From the NCBI RefSeq assembly GCF_001499855.1, contig NZ_LQIK01000012.1:248001-312000 (forward strand): 64,000 bases of DNA. Reading direction: 5' to 3'. Position numbers and translations under genes: made by a program. Below are positions 1 through 9,134 of this stretch, piece after piece (positions within the stretch are counted from its first letter, which is position 1; the number at the start of each line of letters is the position of its first letter). The notes beneath the pieces were generated by a model, which saw only the letters and a program-made list of their open reading frames with translations, did no database searches and was not told the origin of the DNA. This DNA comes from Mycobacterium sp. GA-0227b (GTDB lineage: Bacteria > Actinomycetota > Actinomycetes > Mycobacteriales > Mycobacteriaceae).

Positions 1-157
1 CCGGGGCCGGTCCCTTCGTGATCGAAACGATCGGTACCGCCCGGACAGCAAAGCAAGTCGCTAGCCATCGGAAGCGACGCTACTCCCGTTGCGGCACATG
101 CGCCGTGCAGGCGCGCCGTAGTGTTCGCCGCTGCTCGCGAGTGCGGTGACCGGCCGG
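1..157. other. left-edge intergenic stretch
   Basis: No convincing reading frame, tRNA or strong promoter is visible before the end of the desaturase gene. The only structure I see is a short hairpin (GATCG, AAA, CGATC) near position 20-32. In M. tuberculosis the gene beyond desA2 is phoH2, but none of it is visible here. Confidence 0.4.
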
Positions 158-985
158 TTACGCGGAGGCGAACTCGCGCAGCTTCGGCTCGTCGGCCAGT
201 CCCCAGGCGGCGATCCGGTCGGCGGTCACCTGGCGCAACTGCTCGGGCCCGAAGATGCCGGCCTCGGCGACGCGCTGCAGCTTGTCTGCGTAGGCGTCGA
301 TGTCGCCGCCGACGACGTCGAGTTCGGCGGCGCGGTGTGCGATCGCATCGACGGTTTCGTCGCGGCTGGTCGACAGCAGATGCGCGACGAGGTTGGCGAA
401 GAACTCCTCATGTCGTTCCTCGTCCTTGGCGATGCGCCCGATGAGGCGCTTGAGCACCGGTTCGGTGATCTTGGCCTCGAGGTTGCGGCAGAAGACGGCG
501 TGCGCCCGTTCGAAGAACGCCATGAACACCAGCCGCTCGACCTGGCTGTAGGTGTCGGCGCGGTAACCCTTCATCACGTGCTCAACGCGCACGTCCTCGT
601 TGGCGGCCGGGTCGATCTCGCGAGTCACGACGAGGTAGTTGCGCAGCGCGATCGCGTGCAGGTGCTCCTCCGCGGTCCACCGGCCGATCCAGCGGCCCCA
701 CTTCTCCTCGAGGATGAAGCTGAACACGAACTCGCGGTGAAAGCTCGCGAGGTTGTCCTTGGTGATGAGCAGGATCTCCAGCGCATCGGTGACGTCTTTC
801 GGCAGCGTCACCTGCGACGGGTCCCAGTCCTTCCCGCCGAGAAACGCGAAGTTCTCGCCCTGGTCGAACGGTACGTAGTCGTGCGCGTACCAGAGGTCCT
901 CGGAATCGATGTGACGACGCAGCTCCTGCTGCACGACCGGCTCGAGTTCGAGGATCAGCGCATTCGGTACAGGTTTCTGTGCCAT
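158..985 (-). CDS. desA2: acyl-[acyl-carrier-protein] desaturase DesA2
   Basis: This 275-aa soluble di-iron desaturase is expected to introduce a cis double bond into ACP-bound long acyl chains that feed mycolic acid synthesis. Two EXXH-type iron-ligand motifs are visible: EEHLH at residues 106-110 and DEERHEEF at 188-195. The length matches mycobacterial DesA2, and there is no membrane segment, as expected for the ACP class. The gene follows glyA on the same strand with about 50 nt between them, the same pairing as Rv1093-Rv1094 in M. tuberculosis. The ATG at 985 begins the conserved MAQKPVPNAL N-terminus. DesA2 catalysis is less well established than that of plant homologues, so the family is certain and the exact double-bond position is not. 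Confidence 0.93.
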   Translation of the reverse strand: MAQKPVPNALILELEPVVQQELRRHIDSEDLWYAHDYVPFDQGENFAFLGGKDWDPSQVTLPKDVTDALEILLITKDNLASFHREFVFSFILEEKWGRWIGRWTAEEHLHAIALRNYLVVTREIDPAANEDVRVEHVMKGYRADTYSQVERLVFMAFFERAHAVFCRNLEAKITEPVLKRLIGRIAKDEERHEEFFANLVAHLLSTSRDETVDAIAHRAAELDVVGGDIDAYADKLQRVAEAGIFGPEQLRQVTADRIAAWGLADEPKLREFASA

Positions 986-1035
986 AAAAGTAACTGTAAC
1001 CCGAGTTCACACGTTCTCTGAAATCGGCTCGCCAC

Positions 1036-2499
1036 TTACAGCTGCAACCCCGGGTACAGCGGGTTTGCGGTCAGCAGCTCGGCGGACGCGGCGTGCACAC
1101 GCTCGGCGGTGCCGTCGGCGAGGGTGTATTTGGCCTTCGATGTGCCCTGGGGTTCGGTGTTCGACAGCACGTCGACGATCAGCTCGGCCACCCGGTCGAA
1201 ATCGTCGGCGCCGAACCCGCGCGTGGTCAGCGCCGGCGTGCCGAGACGGATGCCGCTGGTGTACCAGGCGCCGTTCGGATCCGCCGGCACGGAGTTGCGG
1301 TTGGTGACGATGCCCGCGTCGAGCAGTGCGGACTCGGCCTGCCGGCCGGTCAGGCCGAACGAGGTGACGTCGAGCAGCACGAGGTGGTTGTCGGTGCCGC
1401 CAGTCACCAGCCCTGCGTCGCGCTTGAGGAAGCCGTCCGCCAGTGCCTGCGCGTTGTCGGCGACGCGCTGCGCATACGCCTGGAACGCGGGCTGGCGGGC
1501 CTCGGCAAGCGCGACGGCCTTGGCCGCCATCACGTGCGACAGCGGTCCGCCCAGCACCATCGGGCAGCCCTTGTCGACGGCGTCGGAGAACTCCGGCTGG
1601 GCCAGCACCATCCCGCCGCGCGGCCCGCGCAGCGACTTGTGGGTCGTCGTGGTGGTGACGTGCGCGTGCGGCACCGGATCCTCGTCGCCGGTGAAGACCT
1701 TGCCCGCGACGAGGCCCGCGAAGTGCGCCATGTCGACCATCAACGTCGCACCCACCTCGTCGGCGATCTCGCGCATCGTGGCGAAGTTGACGCGCCGCGG
1801 ATAGGCCGAGTACCCCGCCACGATGATCAGCGGCTTGAACTCGCGGGCGGCTTCGGCCACCGCGCTGTAGTCCAGAAAACCGGTGCCCGGATCGGTGCCG
1901 TAGCTGCGCTGGTGGAACATCTTGCCGGAGATGTTCGGCCGGAAGCCGTGGGTGAGGTGGCCGCCGGCGTCCAGTGACATTCCCAACAGCCGCTGGTTGC
2001 CGAGCTTGTTGCGCAACGTCTCCCAGTCCTGTTCGGACAGCTCGTTGACGTGCTTGGCATTGAGTTCGGCAAGGCTGGGTGCTTCTATGCGGGTGGCCAG
2101 GATCGCCCAGAACGCAACGAGGTTGGCGTCGATACCGGAGTGCGGTTGCACGTAGGCGTACGGCGCTCCGAATAGTTCACGGGCGTGTTCGGCGGCGAGG
2201 CTCTCGACGGTGTCGACGTTCTGGCAGCCCGCATAGAACCGGTGCCCGATCGTGCCCTCGGCGTACTTGTCGGAGAACCACGTGCCCATGGTCAGCAGCA
2301 CCGCCGGCGAGGCGTAATTCTCGCTGGCGATCAGCTTGAGCGAATCCCGTTGGTCGGCAAGCTCTTTGCGCGTCGCCGCCGCGATGCGCGGCTCGACGGA
2401 TTCGATGACCTGCAGCGCGGCCCGGTAGGCGGCACTCGCGGTCTCGGCGTACTCCGCGCCGGGAGCGCCAGCGTGTGAGGTCACGGGGTCTGCAGTCAT
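1036..2499 (-). CDS. glyA: serine hydroxymethyltransferase, long form
   Basis: This PLP enzyme interconverts serine and glycine with tetrahydrofolate and supplies one-carbon units in the cytosol. The Schiff-base lysine is Lys288 in [16 protein letters not shown], and the IASENYAS and GHRFYAGC motifs are intact. At 487 aa it is about 60 residues longer than the usual bacterial GlyA (about 420-430 aa). The extra length is an N-terminal extension of about 20-30 residues and an insertion of about 30 residues (roughly 133-172, including [18 protein letters not shown]) before the GGHLTHG motif. I recall similar long forms in Streptomyces, whereas M. tuberculosis GlyA1 is short. It lies between the DUF885 gene and desA2 in one minus-strand run. 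Confidence 0.93.
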   Translation of the reverse strand: MTADPVTSHAGAPGAEYAETASAAYRAALQVIESVEPRIAAATRKELADQRDSLKLIASENYASPAVLLTMGTWFSDKYAEGTIGHRFYAGCQNVDTVESLAAEHARELFGAPYAYVQPHSGIDANLVAFWAILATRIEAPSLAELNAKHVNELSEQDWETLRNKLGNQRLLGMSLDAGGHLTHGFRPNISGKMFHQRSYGTDPGTGFLDYSAVAEAAREFKPLIIVAGYSAYPRRVNFATMREIADEVGATLMVDMAHFAGLVAGKVFTGDEDPVPHAHVTTTTTHKSLRGPRGGMVLAQPEFSDAVDKGCPMVLGGPLSHVMAAKAVALAEARQPAFQAYAQRVADNAQALADGFLKRDAGLVTGGTDNHLVLLDVTSFGLTGRQAESALLDAGIVTNRNSVPADPNGAWYTSGIRLGTPALTTRGFGADDFDRVAELIVDVLSNTEPQGTSKAKYTLADGTAERVHAASAELLTANPLYPGLQL

Positions 2500-2543
2500 G
2501 GGGCTAGCCTACTTTCCGCTGCTCTCGCGAACGGCACCCCGCC

Positions 2544-3749
2544 TCAGGCAGCCCGCAGCGCCGATGGGATCAGCGGCTCGTCGAGCAGCGTCCCGAACCG
2601 TTGGGTCAAGCTGACGTGGTCGGGCCTGGCGTCCAGCCAACTCCGCAGCAGCCGGTAGCCCTCGACGTACGTGCTGGTGTAGGCGCGCCACAGCGGCGAG
2701 GACAAGAACCGCAACATCTGGCGGGCGCGCTCGTCGTTGACCAACAGCCACCGCTTGAGGAACTCGACGACCTCATCGACGTCGCGGTGCTCGTCGTGCA
2801 GCATCAGCGCGGCGTCCTGCCGCACCTCCGCGAGCGCCGATGCCGCCTCCGACACCGCCTGAGCGCGGTCGCCGTCGAACCGCAGCCCCAGGTCGGCGTA
2901 GATCTCGCCGGCCCACGCGCCCCAGTCCGGGCCGATCGCCGCGTAGAGCGCGAGGTCGGCCAGGCCCTCGGCCATCAGGCACTGGGGGGTGTTGACCAGG
3001 AAGATCGTCTGCTCCGTCTGGCCCCTGACCTCGACCAGACCCGCCTCCTTACGGCAGTGCTCGGTGTGGTGGCCGGGATAGGACTCGTGGGCGACCAGCC
3101 GCGGCAGGTTCGACATCTGCTGTCTGAGGTCCGCATTGACGGCCACGGTCGACTTGTAATCCCCGTGGTAGTAATTGAAGCCCGACCACGGCTTGTCGGT
3201 GACCACCTCATAGGTGACGGTCTCGGCGTCGGGCAGCGGATACTCCGCACGCACGCCGTCGCGCAGCGCGCTGGAGAACGCGTGAATGCACTCCTCGAGG
3301 CGGGCGGGCGGGATCTCCTCCCCTGCCCGGTAGGCCTGCATCCGGTCGGCGAGCGAACCGGTCCCGCCCAACACTTCGTCGAGTCGCCGATGGGCCTGCC
3401 GGTACTGCTCGGGATCGCCCTTGCTGATGCGCACATCGAAGTACGCCTGCACCTCGTCGACGAAGCCGACGTCCTCGCCGGCGAACTTGCGGCCGGCGCA
3501 GGCGAGAGCGCGCAAATGGGCGGCGACGTAGTCGGCCCGCTGCTGGTCGAGGCCCGCGGGCAGCTCCGCCAGCAGCCGCTCGGCCTGCCGGGCCAAGTCG
3601 GCGGGATCCGGCGGCGGCTCGGCGGCCACCGCGCGCCGCAGCGCCGGATCGCCGGTGAATGAGTCGACGTAGCCCTCCTCCACCCGGTCGAAGCGCAAAC
3701 CGAGCAGCAGATACTCCCGGACTGCCGAAACTGAGGTGCTGGCGATCAT
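2544..3749 (-). CDS. DUF885 family putative zinc metallopeptidase
   Basis: This 401-aa protein has the DUF885 signature. HESYPGHH at residues 221-228 looks like a gluzincin-type zinc site, and MAEGLADLA (Glu260) would provide the third ligand downstream. There is no signal peptide or membrane segment, so it is probably cytosolic. Substrates of this family are poorly known, and some members are carboxypeptidase-like. It starts the minus-strand run DUF885-glyA-desA2, with only 44 nt to glyA, so co-transcription is likely. It is divergent from coaA across 30 nt, so the two promoters must overlap or one lies inside a gene. The family assignment is strong; the substrate is unknown. Confidence 0.8.
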   Translation of the reverse strand: MIASTSVSAVREYLLLGLRFDRVEEGYVDSFTGDPALRRAVAAEPPPDPADLARQAERLLAELPAGLDQQRADYVAAHLRALACAGRKFAGEDVGFVDEVQAYFDVRISKGDPEQYRQAHRRLDEVLGGTGSLADRMQAYRAGEEIPPARLEECIHAFSSALRDGVRAEYPLPDAETVTYEVVTDKPWSGFNYYHGDYKSTVAVNADLRQQMSNLPRLVAHESYPGHHTEHCRKEAGLVEVRGQTEQTIFLVNTPQCLMAEGLADLALYAAIGPDWGAWAGEIYADLGLRFDGDRAQAVSEAASALAEVRQDAALMLHDEHRDVDEVVEFLKRWLLVNDERARQMLRFLSSPLWRAYTSTYVEGYRLLRSWLDARPDHVSLTQRFGTLLDEPLIPSALRAA

Positions 3750-3779
3750 GGTCTCAACGGTAAATGCAAGACTGAGCGC

Positions 3780-4718
3780 ATGGCGCGGCTGAGTGAACCC
3801 AGCCCATATGTGGAGTTCGACCGGAGTCAGTGGCGGAATCTACGCATGTCGACTCCGCTGAAGCTCACTGAGGACGAGCTGAAGAAGCTGCGCGGTATCG
3901 GCGAAAAGATCGACCTGCTCGAAGTCGAGGAGGTCTATCTCCCGCTGGCGCGGCTGATTCACCTTCAGGTTGCCGCGCGCCAACGGTTGTTCGCGACGAC
4001 CGCCGAGTTCCTCGGTGAGCCTCAGCAGAATCCGGACCGGCCGGTGCCGTTCGTCATCGGCGTTGCGGGCAGCGTCGCGGTCGGCAAATCCACGACGGCC
4101 CGTGTGCTGCAGGCACTTCTGGCCCGTTGGGAACATCATCCGCGGGTCGATCTGGTCACCACCGACGGGTTCCTCTATCCGAATTCCGAGTTGGTGCGCC
4201 GGAACTTGATGGGCCGCAAAGGTTTTCCCGAAAGCTACGACCGTCGTGCGCTGATGCGGTTCGTCACGACGGTCAAGTCCGGTTCGGAATACGCGTGTGC
4301 GCCCGTGTATTCGCATCTGCTGTATGACATCGTGCCGGGTGAAAAGCAGATCGTCCGTCATCCGGACATCCTGATCCTCGAGGGCCTCAACGTGTTACAG
4401 ACGGGGCCGACGCTGATGGTGTCCGACCTGTTCGACTTCTCGGTCTATGTCGATGCCCGCATCGACGACATCGAACAGTGGTACATCGACCGGTTTCTGG
4501 GCCTGCGGTCGACGTCGTTCGCCGATCCTGCTTCCCACTTTCACCACTACGCGACGCTCACCGACGAGCAGGCGGTGTTCGCCGCCCGCGACATCTGGCA
4601 TTCCATCAACCGGCCGAACCTGATCGAGAACATCCTGCCGACCCGACCGCGCGCGACGCTGGTGTTGCGCAAGGACGCCGACCACTCGATCAACCGGTTG
4701 CGGCTGCGCAAGTTGTAG
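3780..4718 (+). CDS. coaA: type I pantothenate kinase
   Basis: This enzyme phosphorylates pantothenate using ATP, the first and usually rate-setting step of coenzyme A synthesis. The P-loop [12 protein letters not shown] lies at residues 94-105, followed by the DGFLYPN substrate-binding segment and the RKGFPESYD motif typical of the PanK-I (CoaA) class. The 312-aa length equals that of M. tuberculosis CoaA. The start at 3780 retains the conserved [14 protein letters not shown]-terminus. It is divergent from the DUF885 gene, and a small inverted repeat (CTGCC/GGCAG) follows the stop codon at 4719-4736. The neighbourhood glyA-coaA is conserved with M. tuberculosis Rv1093-Rv1092c. Confidence 0.96.
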   Translation: MARLSEPSPYVEFDRSQWRNLRMSTPLKLTEDELKKLRGIGEKIDLLEVEEVYLPLARLIHLQVAARQRLFATTAEFLGEPQQNPDRPVPFVIGVAGSVAVGKSTTARVLQALLARWEHHPRVDLVTTDGFLYPNSELVRRNLMGRKGFPESYDRRALMRFVTTVKSGSEYACAPVYSHLLYDIVPGEKQIVRHPDILILEGLNVLQTGPTLMVSDLFDFSVYVDARIDDIEQWYIDRFLGLRSTSFADPASHFHHYATLTDEQAVFAARDIWHSINRPNLIENILPTRPRATLVLRKDADHSINRLRLRKL

Positions 4719-4745
4719 CTGCCACGCGCGGGCAGACGCGTTCGC

Positions 4746-5156
4746 CTACCGCTTGATTCGGCGCCAGCCCTGGTATTGCAGCTCGGCGAATGCCAGCGTG
4801 TACACACCGGTCGCGAGCGTCAGCACCACGCCGATCGTCGTCAGCGGGAACACGTCGGAGACGACCAGCACCACCGCGGCGACGGCGTACACGACGTTGG
4901 CGACGATCACCGCCATGCCTGCCCGCTTCACCGAGGGCAGCGCCGCGAGGCCGAGCACAGCCAACCCGTAGGCGATGAAGAAAGCGCTCATCGCGTACTC
5001 GAAGGTGATCGTGGTGCCCGACGTCTCGGCCAGCCAGCCGGCGAGCGGCAGCCCGGCGATCCCGGCCAGGCCGGTCAGGATGGCGTCGGCGCGCATGGCG
5101 AAGCGCAACAGTGAGTCGGTCGACTCGTTCAGTCTGAGAGTGCTCAGTGCGGTCAT
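4746..5156 (-). CDS. small four-TM membrane protein (paralogue A)
   Basis: This 136-aa protein has four predicted membrane segments. I chose the ATG at 5156 rather than the upstream one at 5225 because AAAGGA sits at a good spacing just before it and the protein then begins like its neighbour. It shares with the next gene upstream (5264-5689) the pattern LLRFA-RADA, four hydrophobic helices, and a C-terminal FAELQYQGWRR versus FAYAQYLGVRR, so the two are tandem paralogues. No catalytic motif is visible and the function is unknown. I do not recall a counterpart at this position in M. tuberculosis, so this looks like accessory DNA between coaA and the prenyl synthase gene. Confidence 0.75.
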   Translation of the reverse strand: MTALSTLRLNESTDSLLRFAMRADAILTGLAGIAGLPLAGWLAETSGTTITFEYAMSAFFIAYGLAVLGLAALPSVKRAGMAVIVANVVYAVAAVVLVVSDVFPLTTIGVVLTLATGVYTLAFAELQYQGWRRIKR

Positions 5157-5263
5157 CGGTGCGATTCCTTTCTGGTGGGTTATCTGGTGGGGTAGTGAGG
5201 GACCGTTCCGGAGCCGACGCCGCAACCTCTTACGACGGCGGCTCCGGACCAGTCATGAGGGGG

Positions 5264-5689
5264 TCACGTCAGGCGACGCACCCCGAGGTACTGGGCGTAG
5301 GCGAAGGCGAGGGTGACGGCGGTGAATCCGACGGTGCCGGCGACGCCGAGTTCCGTCAGTGGCAGCCAGCCGGCGACCAGCACCCCGCCCATCACCACCG
5401 CGAACACGACATTGCCGACGAGCACGCCGAGTCCGACGCGCCGGACGTCGGGCACTCCGGCCGCCAGAAACAGCGCGGCCCCGTAGCCGACGAGCGCGGC
5501 GCCGGCGATCCACTCGCTGGTGGCCGACAGACCGGACACTCTCGAGAGCGGGTCGGCGGCCATCGCGACGACCAGTCCGATGCCCGCGCACAGCGTCGCG
5601 TCGGCCCGTAGCGCGAAACGCAGCAGGGCGTCGGCGGCGATCTCATCGCCGGGGTCCCGGAGGGGACGGGTAGTTGTGGTGGTGGTCAT
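5264..5689 (-). CDS. small four-TM membrane protein (paralogue B)
   Basis: This 141-aa protein has four predicted membrane helices and a Thr-rich N-terminus (MTTTTTTRPL). It is the tandem paralogue of the gene at 4746-5156, sharing ALLRFALRADA near the start and a YAQYLGVRR end. The two genes are 107 nt apart on the same strand, so they may be co-transcribed or come from a recent duplication. No known domain is evident and the function is unknown. The ATG at 5689 is the only sensible start before the helices. Confidence 0.72.
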   Translation of the reverse strand: MTTTTTTRPLRDPGDEIAADALLRFALRADATLCAGIGLVVAMAADPLSRVSGLSATSEWIAGAALVGYGAALFLAAGVPDVRRVGLGVLVGNVVFAVVMGGVLVAGWLPLTELGVAGTVGFTAVTLAFAYAQYLGVRRLT

Positions 5690-5764
5690 GTCACCGACGA
5701 TGCGCGGATACCGCTGCCAGATCGACGCAGAACGCTGCCAGTTACTGCCAACCGCAGGTGGCGG

Positions 5765-7117
5765 TCAGTCTGGGGCGGCGACCAGGTTGCCGCGCAGGTC
5801 GGCGGCGATCAACCGCGCGGCGGCGTTCTGCCAGTTGTGCAGCGACCGCTGCGGCACCTCGGTGACGAACCACTGCCAGGCTTGGCGCGCCACCGGGTCG
5901 AGCCCCGCGGGCGTGGCGTTCTGGGCGTAGGCCCGCACCCCGACGACGTACGGGAAATACAGGGAGTTGTAGTGCCGCCACTGCTCGGTGGTGCCGAACT
6001 CGCCGCCGTCGCGCGGTTTGAGCCGGGCGATGCGGTCGGCCAGCAGCGCCTTGAGTTCGTTGGCACGCTCCAGCGGTTGATCCGGCGCGCCGCGGGCGGC
6101 CAGGCGCTCGTCGATGATCGGCAGGGCGGTCAACGGGCTGGCGACGAGCTTGGACAGGTCGCCGTAATGGCCGAGCGCGCGCCGGGTGAGCCGGGCGAAG
6201 GTGTCGTCGTCGATGCCGTCGAGTGGGTTGGTCGACCGCAGCGGCAGCGCCGCCTCGGTGCGGCGCAGGGCGGCGCGATCGGCGCGCAGGGCGGGTGACC
6301 GGGAGAACGCCAACCGGTCGAGGACGCCGGCGAGCGGATCGGCGAGCACGTTGATCGCGATCGCGATGCCCAGGCTGGTGAACAGCAGCACCGTCAGCGC
6401 GATGTCGTGCCCCGTGACGGCCAGTCCGATCAGCGCCTGGCCGCCGAACAGCACCGCGACCACGGCGGTTGCGGCGAAGGAGCGCAGCATGTCGGCACGC
6501 AACGCCTGCCCCTCGTCGAACGCGTCGCCGATGGCGACCGCGATTCCCAGCAGTGCGACGTCGAACCCGGTGGACGCCAACGCCACCCAGCTCGGCACCA
6601 GGCCGAGCGGGATGACGAGGATCGCGTTGCCCAACGCGAAGAACAGCGTCGCGATGACGACGAAACCCAACACCGGGCCGGGCTGCCACCGGCGTAGCAC
6701 CGCGTTGATCATCGCGCCCAACACCGAAAGTGAGATCGCGGCGAACATCACCCAGTGCCCGAGGCGCACCGGACCGTCGACGCTGCCGGCCATTGCGGCG
6801 CCGGTGAGGGCCACCGCGGCGACGCCCGCGACGAGCGCGATCTCACCCGCGCGGCTGCGCCACGTGTCGCGGGGCCGGGACAGCTCCAGGAGCACCGCGA
6901 ACCACGCGACGCCGGGCACGGCGACAAGGTAGATCTCGATGCGGCTGAGCACGTCGGAGCCGCTCGTCGTCCGCACGGCGTCCAGCGCGACGACCGCCGC
7001 GAAACTGGTCAGCCCGATCGCGGCCAGGACCAGCTCGGGTTTGCGCGGGTCCCGCGCCAGTAGGTACAGGCCCAACCACCAGCTGAGCGCGAACACCACC
7101 GCCGACAGCGCAGCCAT
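5765..7117 (-). CDS. multi-pass membrane protein with cytosolic C-terminal domain
   Basis: The first roughly 235 of 450 residues form seven or eight hydrophobic helices, resembling the N-terminal membrane regions of some histidine-kinase-like sensors. The C-terminal 200 residues are soluble and charged and contain the distinctive GTTEQWRHYNSLYFPYVVG segment. No HisKA, HATPase or receiver motif is present, so it is not a kinase on this evidence. It is followed on the same strand by the two four-TM paralogues, 75 nt further on. I do not recognise the soluble domain. A membrane-linked sensor or scaffold is only a guess. Confidence 0.6.
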   Translation of the reverse strand: MAALSAVVFALSWWLGLYLLARDPRKPELVLAAIGLTSFAAVVALDAVRTTSGSDVLSRIEIYLVAVPGVAWFAVLLELSRPRDTWRSRAGEIALVAGVAAVALTGAAMAGSVDGPVRLGHWVMFAAISLSVLGAMINAVLRRWQPGPVLGFVVIATLFFALGNAILVIPLGLVPSWVALASTGFDVALLGIAVAIGDAFDEGQALRADMLRSFAATAVVAVLFGGQALIGLAVTGHDIALTVLLFTSLGIAIAINVLADPLAGVLDRLAFSRSPALRADRAALRRTEAALPLRSTNPLDGIDDDTFARLTRRALGHYGDLSKLVASPLTALPIIDERLAARGAPDQPLERANELKALLADRIARLKPRDGGEFGTTEQWRHYNSLYFPYVVGVRAYAQNATPAGLDPVARQAWQWFVTEVPQRSLHNWQNAAARLIAADLRGNLVAAPD

Positions 7118-7157
7118 GGGTTCAGTGTCCCATCACATCCCACATCGGCTGAGCCGA

Positions 7158-7949
7158 TCACATGCCATAGCGACGATGGCGCGCGGTGTAGTCCCGCAAT
7201 GCGCGCAGGAAGTCGACCCGCCGGAATGCCGGCCAGTACGCCTCGGTGAACCACATCTCCGAATACGCGCTCTGCCACAACAGAAAGCCCGACAGCCGCT
7301 GCTCCCCCGATGTCCGGATGACGAGGTCGGGATCGGGCTGTCCCGAGGTGTAGAGATTCTCCGAGATCGCGTCGATGGTGACTGCTTCGATCAGCTGTTC
7401 CCCGGAGACACCGTTGGCCAGTTCCTTGCCGAGCAGTTGCCGGACGGCGTCGACGATCTCCTGGCGCCCGCCGTAGCCGACGGCGAGGTTGACATGGAAA
7501 GAACCCGGTCCCGCATCGGTCGACTCGACCGCGTCACGCAGCCGCCGGGCGGGCTCCTCGCCGATCAGCTCGAGGTCACCGACGGTGCGCACGCTCCAAT
7601 GGTTCGCAGGCGCGCAGATCTCCTCGACGACGTCGGTGATGATCTCGATCAGCGGAGACAGTTCGTCGGGAGCGCGCTGCAGGTTCTCGGTGGACAGCAG
7701 ATACACGGTGGCCATCTCGATGCCCGCGGCCTGGCACCAGCGCAGCATTTCGGCGATCTTGCGGGCGCCCATCCGGTAACCGACGCTGACGTCATCGTGG
7801 CCAAGGTCACGTGCCCATCTACGGTTGCCGTCGCAGAGCACGGCAATATGGCGCGGCAGTTGGGATTTGGCCCGCGCCAGCTCCTGGCGCAACCGCAGCT
7901 CATACAGCCGGTAGGCCGGCTCTTTGAGGCGCGGCGGAATGAGCTCCAC
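7158..7949 (-). CDS. (2Z,6E)-farnesyl diphosphate synthase-type cis-prenyltransferase (Rv1086-like)
   Basis: This cis-prenyltransferase of the UppS family is 263 aa when started at the GTG at 7949 ([11 protein letters not shown]). I prefer that start because it matches the N-terminus of M. tuberculosis Rv1086; an open frame continues upstream to 8114 but runs into the divergent neighbour. The catalytic LCDGNRRWA motif (Asp40) and the C-terminal [20 protein letters not shown] block are intact. The known product of the Rv1086 class is short-chain Z,E-farnesyl diphosphate, the primer for decaprenyl phosphate used in arabinogalactan and peptidoglycan synthesis. It is divergent from the hemolysin III gene, as Rv1086 is from Rv1085c. 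Confidence 0.92.
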   Translation of the reverse strand: MELIPPRLKEPAYRLYELRLRQELARAKSQLPRHIAVLCDGNRRWARDLGHDDVSVGYRMGARKIAEMLRWCQAAGIEMATVYLLSTENLQRAPDELSPLIEIITDVVEEICAPANHWSVRTVGDLELIGEEPARRLRDAVESTDAGPGSFHVNLAVGYGGRQEIVDAVRQLLGKELANGVSGEQLIEAVTIDAISENLYTSGQPDPDLVIRTSGEQRLSGFLLWQSAYSEMWFTEAYWPAFRRVDFLRALRDYTARHRRYGM

Positions 7950-8004
7950 GAGGATCCAGACTACTGTGAGGTTCACAAACCCCCATGGCATTAGTGGAGG
8001 TGAC

Positions 8005-8745
8005 ATGACCCGATCCATCGACGCCACCGATTCCGACCGGTCCGCACGGCCGCACGGCCCTGCCGAGGACCTCCCGGAAGCCGTCGTCGACGGTGTCGCC
8101 AATTTCATCGGCAAGCCCCGGTTACGCGGGTGGATCCACGTCTACGCCGCGGTGATCGCGGCGATATGCGGCGCCACGCTGGTGTCGGTGTCGTGGTCGG
8201 TGCAGTCCACCCGCGCCGGGATCGCGACGTTGATCTACACGCTGACGATCGTGGCGATGTTCACCGTCAGCGGTGCCTACCACCGGGTGCATTGGACGTC
8301 GGATACCGCGCGCAAGTGGATGAAGCGCCTCGACCACTCGATGATCTTCGTGTTCATCGCGGGTAGCTACACGCCGTTCGCTCTGCTGGCGCTGCCGTCG
8401 GGCGACGGCATGGTGTTGTTCTGGATCGTCTGGGGCGGCGCGATCGCGGGCGTGCTGCTCAAGTGTTTCTGGCCGTCGGCGCCGCGATGGGTGGGCGTGC
8501 CGCTCTACATCCTGCTCGGTTGGGTGGCGGCGTGGTTCGTCGGCCCGATCACCCAGGGCGCGGGCGTCGCCGCGCTGGTGTTGCTGATCGTCGGCGGGGC
8601 GCTCTACAGCATCGGCGGCGTGCTGTACGCGCTCAAGTGGCCCGACCCGTGGCCGTCGGTGTTCGGCCACCACGAGTTCTTCCACGCGTGCACCGCGGTC
8701 GCGGCGATCTGCCACTACATCGCGATGTGGTTCGCCGTCTTCTAG
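8005..8745 (+). CDS. hemolysin III / PAQR family membrane protein
   Basis: This 246-aa protein has seven membrane segments. Conserved polar residues of the PAQR/hemolysin III fold are visible: SGAYHRVHW early and HHEFFHACT plus CHYIAMW late, where the histidines would bind zinc. The start at 8005 has GGAGG five bases upstream. The order with the prenyl synthase is that of Rv1085c-Rv1086. Despite the name, hydrolytic or membrane-lipid-homeostasis roles are more likely than true haemolysis in this family. The gene converges on the NTF2-like gene with only 7 nt between the stop codons. Confidence 0.88.
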   Translation: MTRSIDATDSDRSARPHGPAEDLPEAVVDGVANFIGKPRLRGWIHVYAAVIAAICGATLVSVSWSVQSTRAGIATLIYTLTIVAMFTVSGAYHRVHWTSDTARKWMKRLDHSMIFVFIAGSYTPFALLALPSGDGMVLFWIVWGGAIAGVLLKCFWPSAPRWVGVPLYILLGWVAAWFVGPITQGAGVAALVLLIVGGALYSIGGVLYALKWPDPWPSVFGHHEFFHACTAVAAICHYIAMWFAVF

Positions 8746-8752
8746 CCCTCAC

Positions 8753-9124
8753 TCAGAGCTGGCTGACGTTCTCCGGCGTCCAGTAGGCCTTCATCGACGC
8801 GATCTTGCCGTCCTCGTTGAAGGTCATCACGCTGATGATCTCGATGCGCATCTTGTTCTCGCCCAAATCGATCGTGAGCGCCCAGTAGAACGCGACCTCG
8901 TTGCCGAGCGCCCGCAGCGTGACGACGTCGGCCTGGGCGCCCATCGTGGGAAGCGCATCGTAGAAACCGCGAATCGCCTTGCGGCCGATGTGCACTTCAC
9001 CGCCGACCGGGTCCTCGACGGTCGCGTCGTCGGCGTAGAGCTCGGCGACGTCATCGGCCTTGCCCTGGGCGGCCAGCTCGAGGTAGCGGTTGACGGTCTT
9101 GGCGTTGTCCTCCGGCGTCGACAT
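8753..9124 (-). CDS. SnoaL/NTF2-like ketosteroid-isomerase-type protein
   Basis: This 123-aa protein has the alpha+beta cone fold signature (AELYADDATVEDPVGG, HIGRKAIRGFYDAL, and a C-terminal MKAYWTPENV). Members include ketosteroid isomerases and polyketide cyclases, but many act on unknown substrates. The start MSTPEDNAKTVNRYL at 9124 is chosen over the ATG-equivalent at 9148 because it gives the usual family length. It is the last gene of a minus-strand pair with the thioredoxin-fold protein 10 nt away. The acidic residues in the cavity-lining DPVGG segment resemble ketosteroid isomerases, which makes a steroid-type substrate possible but unproven. Confidence 0.78.
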   Translation of the reverse strand: MSTPEDNAKTVNRYLELAAQGKADDVAELYADDATVEDPVGGEVHIGRKAIRGFYDALPTMGAQADVVTLRALGNEVAFYWALTIDLGENKMRIEIISVMTFNEDGKIASMKAYWTPENVSQL

Positions 9125-9134
9125 GCGCCGAACG

